From positions 17,859 to 81,858 of the forward strand of contig CAZTDY010000012.1 of the NCBI GenBank assembly GCA_964612295.1: a DNA stretch of 64,000 nucleotides, given 5' to 3'. Of this stretch, positions 16,428 to 25,600 are shown in pieces. The notes beneath the pieces are model-generated. The model searched no databases, was not told the origin of the DNA, and worked only from the letters and a program-made list of their open reading frames with translations. Position 1 is the stretch's first letter. Every line of letters starts with the position of its first letter. Made by a program: the position numbers and the translations under genes. Origin of the DNA: CAYQJL01 sp964612295 (lineage in GTDB: Bacteria > Eisenbacteria > RBG-16-71-46 > CAIMUX01 > WJJG01).

Positions 16428-17157
16428 ACCAGACCCGCTGGCGTTCGACCTCGATTGGTTTGAACTGCCAGGCGAGAAGCGCCTGCTGGGCGGCCCGTTC
16501 GCAGAAGACGTCCGCCTCGTTGTCCAGCGTCGTCACCCGAGCGACCGATCCATCCGGTTCGACCATGGCCTTGATCGTGACCAGGCCCTCGATCTCGTAC
16601 CACTCCGAGACCGTCGGATAGAGAGGGAGAACCATTTCGAGAATCGCGAATTTGTTGGTTTCGGCCGAGGGCGTCGTGGTGGTGACGGTCGACAGGTCCT
16701 CACTGAGCTGAAGCTCGACCGCGATCTCCGGCTGCTGGACAGGGACCATGGTCCCGATCTCCACCCGGGGGCCCTCGACCGGGTCGGGAAGCGGTTCGGG
16801 GATCATGTGCTCCGCGATTTCGATGGGCCGTGGGCTGCTGGGTGGATCGATCTGGACCCGATCGGTGGGTTCGGTGATCTCGATCTCGATCAGGCGTAGC
16901 GCCCCGGCCTGCGAGCGTCGGCGCGCCTCAGCCTGGACGCTGGCCTCGACCTCGTCGGGGGGAGAGATCTCGGTGCGGAAGATAAGTCGACCGTCTCGCC
17001 CAAGCCACTCGGGATCCTCGGTGGTTTCGGCCGGAAAGACGAGTCCCAGGGCCAGGAAGGAGGTTCCCAGAAGCCCCATAGAGGCGACCAGAGCCTTGCG
17101 AAACCGGCTGCGATAGACCAGCTCGATTTCGTAGAATGAGCGCCCGGCTAGAATCAT
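16390..17157 (-). CDS. TonB-like energy transducer
   Basis: A 255-residue protein with one N-terminal membrane span (KALVASMGLLGTSFLALGL, about residues 21-39), a proline/glutamate-rich periplasmic linker, and a C-terminal TonB domain: LYPTVSEWYEIEGLVTIKAM, then VEPDGSV, then CERAAQQALLAWQFKP. TonB passes the proton-motive force to outer-membrane receptors. No exbB/exbD or TonB-dependent receptor is in the window. It is a lone gene, divergent from the EF-G gene across 162 bases, and its end overlaps the opposite-strand neighbour. Confidence 0.85.
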   Translation of the reverse strand: MILAGRSFYEIELVYRSRFRKALVASMGLLGTSFLALGLVFPAETTEDPEWLGRDGRLIFRTEISPPDEVEASVQAEARRRSQAGALRLIEIEITEPTDRVQIDPPSSPRPIEIAEHMIPEPLPDPVEGPRVEIGTMVPVQQPEIAVELQLSEDLSTVTTTTPSAETNKFAILEMVLPLYPTVSEWYEIEGLVTIKAMVEPDGSVARVTTLDNEADVFCERAAQQALLAWQFKPIEVERQRVWFSVVVPFQFRLE

Positions 17158-17260
17158 CTGTCCCTCTCACCCCCACGCCAGGAAGGGCGCCGGTGAACGA
17201 GGAGGGCACGCTAGGGGCCCTCGGCTCCCTTCCCTTTAAACCTAGCCGTACCGGGGCAGC

Positions 17261-17288
17261 TTGACAAGCGCGCTCGCGACCGCATAAT
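17261..17288 (+). promoter_or_regulatory. Near-consensus sigma-70-type promoter for the EF-G gene
   Basis: A perfect TTGACA at 17261 and CATAAT at 17283 (five of six) are separated by 16 bases. The expected start is near 17295, giving a leader of about 25 bases with GGGAGA before the ATG at 17320. This is the best promoter match in the window. Confidence 0.75.
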
Positions 17289-17319
17289 AAACGTTTCGGT
17301 CGTAACTTGGGAGATATGA

Positions 17320-19386
17320 ATGGCGCGGACAACGAGGCTTTCAACCATACGCAACATGGGCGTCATCGCGCACATCGACGCGGGCAAGACCACGACCAGC
17401 GAGCGGATTCTCTTCTACACGGGTAGCTCCCATCGGCTGGGTGACGTGGATCATGGCAACACCACGACCGACTGGATGGATCAGGAGCGCGAGCGGGGCA
17501 TCACGATCACCTCGGCGGCGATCACGGTCGAGTATCGGAAGCATCAGATCAACATCATCGACACGCCCGGGCACGTGGACTTCACGGCGGAGGTGGAGCG
17601 CTGTCTTCGGGTTCTGGACGGTGTCGTGGTCGTGCTCTGTGGTCGCGGTGGGGTGGAGCCGCAGTCGGAGATGGTCTGGCGCCAGGCGCAGCGCTATTCG
17701 GTGCCGCGGCTCGTCTTCGTCAACAAGATGGACCGATTGGGCGCGAGCTTCGAACGCACGTTGGGTGAGATTCGCGAGGTTCTTGGCGCGACACCGTTGC
17801 CGCTCTATCTGCCGATCGGGGCCGAAAGCCGATTCGAAGGGGTCATCGATCTCATTCACAACCGCGCGATCTACTGGGACCAGGACACGCAAGGGGCGGA
17901 GTTCAGGTTCGCCGAGATTCCAGCGGAATTGCACGATGAAGCGGGGGTTGAACGGCGACACCTGCTCGAGACGGTGGCCGCTGAGGATGAAGCGTTGCTC
18001 GAGAAGTTCATCGAAAACGATGATCTCGACGTAGAGGATCTTCGGTCAGGGATTCGCAGCGGAACCCTCAAACATCTCTTCGTGCCGGTGTTCGTCGGCG
18101 CCGCGCTGCGCAACATCGGTGTGCAGTGTCTGATGGACGGCATCATCGATTTCCTTCCGGCCCCCGATGAGGTTCCCCCTCAGGTGGGAGAGCATCCCGA
18201 GACGGGCGAGCGCGAAGTGCGTCCCCCCGCGGTGAAGGGTCCGGTCACCGCGCTGGTGTTCAAGACCTACACATCGGGAGGGGAGACCGGGGGCGGCCGG
18301 ATGAACTTTCTGCGGGTCTACTCGGGCAAGTTGGCGGAGGGCGACTTTTACTATAACAGCCGGCTGGGCGAGAAAGAGCGCATCGCCAGGCTTTACCGGG
18401 CCCATGCCGACAAGAAGAGCCGCACCAAGGAGGTGCTGGCCGGAGATATCTGTATCGCCACCGGCATGAAGAAGTCGCGGACCGGGGACACGCTGACCGA
18501 CCTGGAGCATCCTCTGGCGTTGGAGGAGCTGACCTTCCCGACGCCCGTGGTCATGTCCTCGCTGGAAGCGCGGGTGACGGGCGATGAGGAGAAGATCCTG
18601 AACGCCCTCGGACGACTGTCCGAGGATGATCCCACGTTTCAGGTGAGCATCGACGATGACACGGGGCAAACCGTGATCAAGGGCATGGGCGAGTTGCACC
18701 TCCAAGTGCTCGAGGATCGGTTGGTGCGCGAGTTCAATCTGAAGGTGCGGTTGGGCAAGCCGCAGGTGACCTATCGGGAGACGATCACCTCCATCAGCTC
18801 GGCGATGAGCGAGTACGACCGCACGGCGGGTGGCCGGGAACATTTCGCGCGGGTGGAGCTCAAGGTGTCCCCCCTCGGGCGGGGGGGCGGATTCGGGTTT
18901 GACGAGAAAGGTGGCGCCGGCTCCATTCCTCCCGAGTTCATCAAGGCGGTGGAGACCGCCGTGCGTGATGCGTGCGATTCGGGAATTCGCTACGGCTATC
19001 CGATTCAGGATGTCAAAGTTCACTTGGTCGGTGGCCGGGCCCACGAAGTCAATTCGAGCGAACTCGCGTTTCGGAACGCGGCCATGGCGGCTTTTCGCGA
19101 TGCCTGTCGGAACGCGGCGCCCATCTTACTTGAACCGATCATGCGCTTGGAGATTGTCTGCCCAGGTGAGTTCGTCGGCGGAGTGCATCAGCAATTGGCC
19201 GCCCGGGGCGGCCGCGTCATCGGAACCGAACCGCGTGACGACGTTCAGATCCTGCGCGCAAAAGCCCCGCTTTCACAGATGTTCGGCTATGCGACCGATC
19301 TGCGCAGCGCCACTCAGGGTCGCGGATCCTATACGATGGTCTTCGATATGTTCGACCGCGTCTCTATAGAGCGCGAGCCGTTCTAG
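17320..19386 (+). CDS. Elongation factor G paralogue (EF-G2-like translational GTPase)
   Basis: A 688-residue translation GTPase with all G motifs: AHIDAGKTTT, RGITIT, DTPGHVDF, NKMD and GAAL. Domains II-V follow, with MGELHLQVLEDRL and a C-terminal MFGYATDLRSATQGRGSYTM. It is not beside rpsL/rpsG/tuf, and GSSHRLGDVDHGNTTTDWM and ERCLRVLDGVVVV resemble the EF-G2 branch (mitochondrial/spirochaetal EF-G2, specialised for ribosome recycling) more than classic FusA. I infer a paralogue working in ribosome recycling or stress; a sole EF-G cannot be excluded from this window. It has its own strong promoter. Confidence 0.85.
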   Translation: MARTTRLSTIRNMGVIAHIDAGKTTTSERILFYTGSSHRLGDVDHGNTTTDWMDQERERGITITSAAITVEYRKHQINIIDTPGHVDFTAEVERCLRVLDGVVVVLCGRGGVEPQSEMVWRQAQRYSVPRLVFVNKMDRLGASFERTLGEIREVLGATPLPLYLPIGAESRFEGVIDLIHNRAIYWDQDTQGAEFRFAEIPAELHDEAGVERRHLLETVAAEDEALLEKFIENDDLDVEDLRSGIRSGTLKHLFVPVFVGAALRNIGVQCLMDGIIDFLPAPDEVPPQVGEHPETGEREVRPPAVKGPVTALVFKTYTSGGETGGGRMNFLRVYSGKLAEGDFYYNSRLGEKERIARLYRAHADKKSRTKEVLAGDICIATGMKKSRTGDTLTDLEHPLALEELTFPTPVVMSSLEARVTGDEEKILNALGRLSEDDPTFQVSIDDDTGQTVIKGMGELHLQVLEDRLVREFNLKVRLGKPQVTYRETITSISSAMSEYDRTAGGREHFARVELKVSPLGRGGGFGFDEKGGAGSIPPEFIKAVETAVRDACDSGIRYGYPIQDVKVHLVGGRAHEVNSSELAFRNAAMAAFRDACRNAAPILLEPIMRLEIVCPGEFVGGVHQQLAARGGRVIGTEPRDDVQILRAKAPLSQMFGYATDLRSATQGRGSYTMVFDMFDRVSIEREPF

Positions 19387-19427
19387 CGCGAGATCGAGCG
19401 CGCTGCCGGGGCGGGAAGAGGCGTACC

Positions 19428-20846
19428 ATGAATCGAGATAGGTCCGAACTGAGACGAATCCCCGCGGTGGATCAGCTCCTGCAGGAGCCGGCCATTTCCG
19501 CACTGTCCTCCACCTATGCACACGAAGTCGTGGTGGCGCTGATTCGGGAGGAACTCGCCGACACGCGTGCCCACTATCTCGCCGGTGAACTGGACCCGGA
19601 GGCGCTGCAGGCCGGGCCCGTGGCCGATCGCGTGGCGCAGCGGGCCGGGGGGTTGGAGCCGGCCCCCCTGGCACGCGTGATCAACGCCACCGGCATTCTG
19701 TTGCACACCAACCTTGGCCGTGCGCCGCTGTCCGCCAAGGCGCAGCAGGCCGTCGCGCGGATCCAAGGCGGGTATTGCAGCCTCGAAATGGATCTGGGCA
19801 CCGGCAAACGCACGTCTCGGCTCGGCCGGGTGCGCAAGCTTCTCTGCCAGGTGACCGGCGCAGAAGATGCCTTGGCCGTGAACAACAACGCCGCGGCGGT
19901 CCTGCTCGCGCTCCAGGTCTTGGCGGCCGGGCGCGAGGTCATCATCTGCCGGGGAGAGCAGGTGGAGATCGGCGGCAGTTTTCGCCTGCCGGACATCATT
20001 GAGGCCAGCGGGGCGGTGATGCGCGAGGTGGGGACGACCAACCGAACCCGGATCTCGGACTACGAGGGCGCCGTGGGGCCCGATACGGCGATGATCTTGA
20101 AGGTGCATCCATCGAACTACGTGGTGGAGGGGTTCACCGAAACGGTGCGTACGGCTGATTTGGCCGAACTGGCGCGGGAGCATGAGATCATCCTCATGGA
20201 GGATCTGGGGAGTGGGGCGCTTCGCCAGCATCCCGGCAGCTTCCTCTCGCATGAGCCTCGGGTGCAGGATTCACTGGCGGCCGGCGTCGATCTGCTGTCG
20301 TTCAGCGGGGACAAACTCCTCGGCGGGCCGCAGGCCGGTGTTGTCCTCGGCTGCGAGGTGAACGTGAGCCGCTTGAGGTCCCATCCTCTGGCCCGCGTCG
20401 TGCGCCTCGACAAGCTACATCTGGCGGCCCTCGAGGCAACCCTGACCGACTATGTGCGGGGGGAGGTGGGCCTCGCCAGCATCCCGCTCTACCGGCTGTT
20501 GCTCCGCTCGGTGGCCGAGCTTCGGGAAGAGGCCGGGCAGCTGGCCGAGCAGCTGCGGACCGGTCTGGATGAACGCTGGGGGATCGAGGTCATCGACACC
20601 GATTCCGCCGTCGGGGGAGGGTCCCTACCCGGCGTGGCCACTTCCTCAGCCGGCGTGGCAATCGCCCGAGAAGGGGCCGGCGTCGATGCCATGGCCCGCG
20701 CGCTGCGTGACGGTCACCCGGCGGTCGTCGTCCGAATCTGGCAGGAGAAACTCCTCATCGATGTGCGCAGTCTGCTCGAGGACGATCGGCAACGACTGCC
20801 GGATCTTCTGATCGCTCGACTGAAGCCGTTCCAGCAGGAGGACTAG
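19428..20846 (+). CDS. selA: L-seryl-tRNA(Sec) selenium transferase
   Basis: A 472-residue PLP enzyme that converts Ser-tRNA(Sec) to Sec-tRNA(Sec). The bacterial SelA N domain (RRIPAVDQLLQEPAISAL) is intact, followed by VINATGILLHTNLGRAPLS, GYCSLEMDLGTGKR, NNNAAAVLLAL and the PLP-lysine motif SFSGDKLLGGPQAG (Lys near residue 290). The N domain and length separate it from the shorter archaeal SelA-like proteins. selB, selC and selD are not in the window, and no reading frame here shows an obvious in-frame TGA selenocysteine site. It starts 42 bases after the EF-G gene. Confidence 0.93.
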   Translation: MNRDRSELRRIPAVDQLLQEPAISALSSTYAHEVVVALIREELADTRAHYLAGELDPEALQAGPVADRVAQRAGGLEPAPLARVINATGILLHTNLGRAPLSAKAQQAVARIQGGYCSLEMDLGTGKRTSRLGRVRKLLCQVTGAEDALAVNNNAAAVLLALQVLAAGREVIICRGEQVEIGGSFRLPDIIEASGAVMREVGTTNRTRISDYEGAVGPDTAMILKVHPSNYVVEGFTETVRTADLAELAREHEIILMEDLGSGALRQHPGSFLSHEPRVQDSLAAGVDLLSFSGDKLLGGPQAGVVLGCEVNVSRLRSHPLARVVRLDKLHLAALEATLTDYVRGEVGLASIPLYRLLLRSVAELREEAGQLAEQLRTGLDERWGIEVIDTDSAVGGGSLPGVATSSAGVAIAREGAGVDAMARALRDGHPAVVVRIWQEKLLIDVRSLLEDDRQRLPDLLIARLKPFQQED

Positions 20847-20852
20847 GAACCG

Positions 20853-22640
20853 ATGATGCGACCGGCGCAAGAGACGGAGTACTTGGCCGCGGCAGCGACC
20901 CTGCAGGAAGCCCTGGGCGTGCCGCTGCTCGCAGAGCTGGCCCTTCCGACCCGGTCCTCCCGGCGCGATGCCGGCCTGACCGGGTTGCGGCCGGACCCCC
21001 GCGTTGCAGATCGCCTGTTTCACTTCGTGCAGGCGGACGCACTGACCGTCGCCTTAGTCGGTCTGGGCGAGGGCGGGGAGGAGTGGCCGGTGGCCGTGGG
21101 ATTGGCGGAACGCGCGGCCAGTTCCGGATGCGCGCCGGTTTTGCTCGTGGGGACCGAGGGTGGTCCCGCATCGCCGCAGGCCGACGCGGCCCTGCGGCCG
21201 GTGGTGTCACCCACCCAGACGAGGGTGCTCGGGGAATTCTACCCGGACGGCTGTGGCGCCCTTCCCGCCGGCATTCAAGGGGTGTTTCAGGCGAGGAGCT
21301 GCAGTCCGGGAGAATCGGCGGAGACGCCGCTCGAGCCGGGCGGCATCGTCATCGCCCTTCGCGGGGCAGATGAAATGGCCCGCTTGGGTCCCGACCTGGT
21401 CAGTGGTGTCGTCCTTGTGGTGCCCTACCGCGATGTGCCCACCCAGGGGCTCACAGAACAGGTCACAAAGATTTCTTCCTTGGGGTATCCTGTGCTTGGA
21501 GCTGTGGCCGTGACGGCCTCCGCCGCTCTGGAGGGACTCGAACCGACCCAGTGGATTCCTCCATCTTCGAGCGCCCCCATCGAAGAGCCGAAGATGCCTG
21601 AGGAAGAAAGGGAGGGAGGAGCCATGGACAAGGATGTGATGGGCGATCCCCGGCCGCCGGAGGCCCAGACCGAAGAACCGGCAAACGACCAGCGGGGCGC
21701 GCCGCGCGAGCCCGAACCTCCGGCTCCGACAACGCCGGAGGAGCCGCCGGAGCCGGTCACCTCCGCCGACCCGGTCGAGCCGGAAGCCCCTCCCGTGGAG
21801 GAATCGCCCGCCGAAGACGAGTCTGTGGCCCCTGAGCCATCCGGGGGCGGCGATGTGGCCGATGAGGCGATGCTGGCGGCCGCGGCCGGCAGGATCCCCG
21901 TCCGTCGGGCCTGGACCGATTCGTACGGCCCCGGGGGGGCCAAACGGCGCGGCCTGCCCTGGTGGGGATACATCCTTCTCGTGGTGGTGTTGGGGAGCGC
22001 GGCCATTCTCGTCTACCGGACCCTGGCCCCCTCCGGCACATTGCCCTCAGAGGACCAGATCGTGGCCGAGGCTGAGCCGGTGGAGACGGCTGACGGGCAG
22101 CTGCCCGAGGATGCCCAGACCCCGGTGGCGTCTACCGAGGCGGATGGACCGGTCGTCGAGCCGGCCGACCACCCGGCGGAGGCCGACCGTGGCGTCTCGA
22201 TTGCAGAGCGGCAGGCCAACGAAACCCCGGCGATGACGACGCCGGCCCGCCAGGAGGCGCCGCCTCCGGCGGCCAAGCCGAAGGAGACCGAGCCGGAAGC
22301 CTCGAAGCCCGCGGTCCGGAGGTCCGAGACGCCGGCGCCGCAGGTGCCGGCTCAGACCTCGCTCCTTCGGCCGCCCTACGCGCTGCTCTGCGGATCCTTC
22401 CGGAGCGAGGACCTGGCCGGGGCCGAGGTGCAGAGGCTGAGCAGGCTTGGCTTGGATACTCGGACGCAGCCAATAGAGATTCCGGAGAAGGGAATCTGGT
22501 ATCGTGTAGTGGCGGGGGCGTTCCCCTCGCGCGATGAGGCCCATCCCCAGCGCACCCTGATCATCGAGAAGGGATGGGTCGAGACCGTGCTTTTGGTTGC
22601 AGATGGTGGACGCGGTCCGGTCTTCGTACCGGCGGACTGA
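20853..22640 (+). CDS. SPOR-domain membrane protein with decayed P-loop-like N domain
   Basis: A 595-residue protein starting seven bases after selA. Residues ~1-230 resemble the MinD/BY-kinase fold: TVALVGLGEGGEEWPVAVGL lies where a Walker A P-loop would be, and VVLVVPYRDVPTQGL with YPVLGAVAV matches the later strands, but the GKS/T is missing. A ~150-residue Pro/Glu-rich region, one membrane span (WGYILLVVVLGSAAILVY, near residues 370-387), another low-complexity region and a C-terminal SPOR domain (PYALLCGSFRSEDLAGAEV, IWYRVVAGAFPSRDEA) follow. SPOR domains bind denuded septal peptidoglycan. This suggests a link from cytoplasm to division-site wall; the N-domain assignment is inference. 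Confidence 0.7.
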   Translation: MMRPAQETEYLAAAATLQEALGVPLLAELALPTRSSRRDAGLTGLRPDPRVADRLFHFVQADALTVALVGLGEGGEEWPVAVGLAERAASSGCAPVLLVGTEGGPASPQADAALRPVVSPTQTRVLGEFYPDGCGALPAGIQGVFQARSCSPGESAETPLEPGGIVIALRGADEMARLGPDLVSGVVLVVPYRDVPTQGLTEQVTKISSLGYPVLGAVAVTASAALEGLEPTQWIPPSSSAPIEEPKMPEEEREGGAMDKDVMGDPRPPEAQTEEPANDQRGAPREPEPPAPTTPEEPPEPVTSADPVEPEAPPVEESPAEDESVAPEPSGGGDVADEAMLAAAAGRIPVRRAWTDSYGPGGAKRRGLPWWGYILLVVVLGSAAILVYRTLAPSGTLPSEDQIVAEAEPVETADGQLPEDAQTPVASTEADGPVVEPADHPAEADRGVSIAERQANETPAMTTPARQEAPPPAAKPKETEPEASKPAVRRSETPAPQVPAQTSLLRPPYALLCGSFRSEDLAGAEVQRLSRLGLDTRTQPIEIPEKGIWYRVVAGAFPSRDEAHPQRTLIIEKGWVETVLLVADGGRGPVFVPAD

Positions 22641-22667
22641 CAAGAGAACATTGCGAAGGAGACGTGT

Positions 22668-25600
22668 GTGCTACTTGAGAAGCTCGAGATAAGCGGGTTC
22701 AAATCGTTCGCGAAACGTACGCATGTTCGCTTATCGAGTGGGATCACCTGTGTCGTCGGACCCAACGGGTGCGGCAAGAGCAATATCGCCGACGCGATTC
22801 GATGGGCGTTGGGTGAGCAGAACGTGCGGCAGCTACGGGGCAAACATCTTCAGGATGTCATCTTCAAAGGCACGCGCGAGGTGAAGCCCACCGGCATGGC
22901 GGAAGTGATTCTCCACATCGACAACCAAGAGCAGCGCCTGGCAACCGAGTTTTCTCAAGTGAACATCGTCCGGCGCGCCTTCCGGACGGGTGAGAGCGAA
23001 TTCCGGATCAACAAGGCCCCCTGTCGTCTGAAAGACATCCGCGGGATCTTCATGGATACCGGGTTGGGGTCAAGCGACTACGCGGTCATCGAACGGGAGA
23101 TGATCGACGAGGTGCTCGCCGATCGGGATGAAGCCCGCCGATTCCTGTTGGATGAAGCGGCCGGAATCACTCGGTACAAGCAGCGTCGCAAGGAGACTCT
23201 CCGCAAGCTGGCCGCAGTGGACGAGGACCTGACCAGGGTCGAGGACGTGCTCGAGATCGAGGAGCGCCAGGTGCGCTCACTCGCCTATCAGATGGGGAAG
23301 GCCCGCCGTTTCCAGCGTCTCAGCCAGCGGATCCGCGATCTGGATGTGGTTCTCGCCCGGCTCGAGTGGAAACGTTTGGAGGATGCCGCCTCTGGGGAAA
23401 CAGGCCGTCTTCAGGAGGAAGAGAATCAGCGCGAGACCTTGCGCAGCGCGCAGCACTCGCTCGAGGCGCAGCAGGAGAGCGTCCGCCTCGACATGCTCAA
23501 GTTGGACGAGTCCCTCCAGGCCGCGCAGAACAAGCTGAACGAGACCGAAGCCAGTTTGTCCGAGGCCAAGGATGAGGCACTCATCCGGCGCGAGCGGGTG
23601 AAGGCGCTGAAGGAGCGGACCGAGGACCTGACCGAACGAATCGCAACGAGTCACCGCGCGCACGAAACCGCTGCGGCCGAGCTGAACGACCTGCTCCCCG
23701 AGTTGGAGAAGCGGGGCGAAGAGTTCGAAGAAAAGCGTCAGATCGCGGATGCGGCCGAAGGCGAGTGGCGCGAGGCGGAGGTGACCCTCAAGGAGGCGCG
23801 CGCCGAGCTCAACCGTCATCAGCAGATCCACATCGATCACGTTCGCACCTATTCGAACGCGGATCACGAGATCAAGACGCTGGCCTCCAAGCTCGAGGAT
23901 CTCGATTTCCAGCAGCAGAAGCTGGAAGCGCAGATCGAAGCCCTGGGGGATCGGGCCGAAGGCCTGGGGGCGGAGCTGGCGGAACTCGGCGGGAAGCGCG
24001 CCCGGGCCGACGAGCGTTGTGAACAGCTTCGCGCGCAGTTGTCCGATCTGCGTTCTGAACGCGAAACGGCGCACGGCAAGTTTGAGGACCTCGACGAACA
24101 GCGTGAACGGCTGGCCGAGGAATCGGCGCGCTCAGAGAGTCGGCTGCACCTGCTCGAGGAGCAGGCCAAGTCCTACGATGGCTATCGCGAGGGGGTGGCG
24201 GGACTCTTGGCCCACCGGGAGGAACTGCCCGGCATCATCGGAAGTGCGGCGGAACTGATCTCTGTCGATCCGGCCTGGGTCAAACGCCTCTCCCCGGCGT
24301 TGCGCGAGATCTCCGACTGGGTGGTGACCCGCGATGAGGAGGCTGCCTGGACGGCCATCGATTGGCTGCGAAGCCAGCAGCTGGGACAGGTCACCTTCGT
24401 GCCGCTCGAGGCCCTCGCACAGCTCGGCGACTCCCCGGCGAGCCAGCAGGGCGGGCTTCCTCCCAGCGCCATCGACGTGCGCGATTCTGCTCTCGAGCCG
24501 CTGGCCGCCTACCTGCGGCAGAGCCTCGTGCCCGTTGCAGGCCGCGACGATCTTCCGGCCGGGAGTGAGCGGATGCCCGGGCGCCGCTGGATCACCGAAG
24601 CCGGAGAGCTTCTCTCGGCAGCGGGTCTTCTCAGTGCGGCGGGAGGGGATTCCCCGGACGAGCAGATCTGGAATCGTCCTGAAGAGATCGACGGCCTGCG
24701 CGAGCGACTCGGCCAGCTGGGCAAAGAGCACGGGGCGATCGTTGAGCAACAGGCCGCCCTGCAGTCGATGGAGCAGGAGTTGCGGTCGACCGAATCGGTC
24801 CAGCAAGCCGAGCTGGATGAGGCCCAGGCCGAGGCGGAGAGCCTGGCCCGCACCCTGCTGCAGAGGCAGGCCGAAGAGCGGCTCATCAAGGATGAGATCG
24901 AACGGGTCCGCGAGGACGCGGGAGGCCTGAGCACCCGGCGCGAAGAGACGAAGAGCGCGCTCTTTGCCGCACGGGGCGGCTTCTCCCAGCTGGAGGAGGC
25001 CGGTGGGTCGGCCCGCGAGATGTTCGAGGGGGCCCAGCAGAAGGTCGAGACGGCCGGCGGCCGGAAGGATGAGCTGGGCGAGCGCATGTCGGATCGGAAG
25101 ATGGAGCTGGTGCTGGCCGAGTCGAAGACGCGCGACCTGAATGCCCGCATCCAGTCGCGGCGGGATGAGAGCGAGGAGAGCCACCAGGCCGCGGCGCAGG
25201 CCGAAGAAGAGCTGACCCGCACGCGCACCGAAATCGATGAAACCGAAACGCGGATCAAGGAGCTCAGCGCGGCGGAAGGCGATCTGGTTGAACAACGGGA
25301 ATCCCGCGGCGGCGAGGTGGAGCGGTTGCGCCAGGATCGGCACCGCCTCGAGGATCAGCTGGCGCAGGCCGACGCCCAGCTGAGAGAGAAGCGTCGCCAC
25401 CTTTCGGACGTCGAAGAGTCGCTGCGCCGCGATGAGGTTCACCTGGCGAAGGTCGAAGCCGACCGTCAGCGACTGCGCGAGCGCATCATCGAAGCCTATG
25501 AGGTCGATCTGGCCGAACTGCCGCCCCTGGTGAGGCCGGAGCCGGCCGAGGATGTTGCGGAAGCTGAGCATCCGGCCATGCCGCAGGCCGTGCCTACGCC

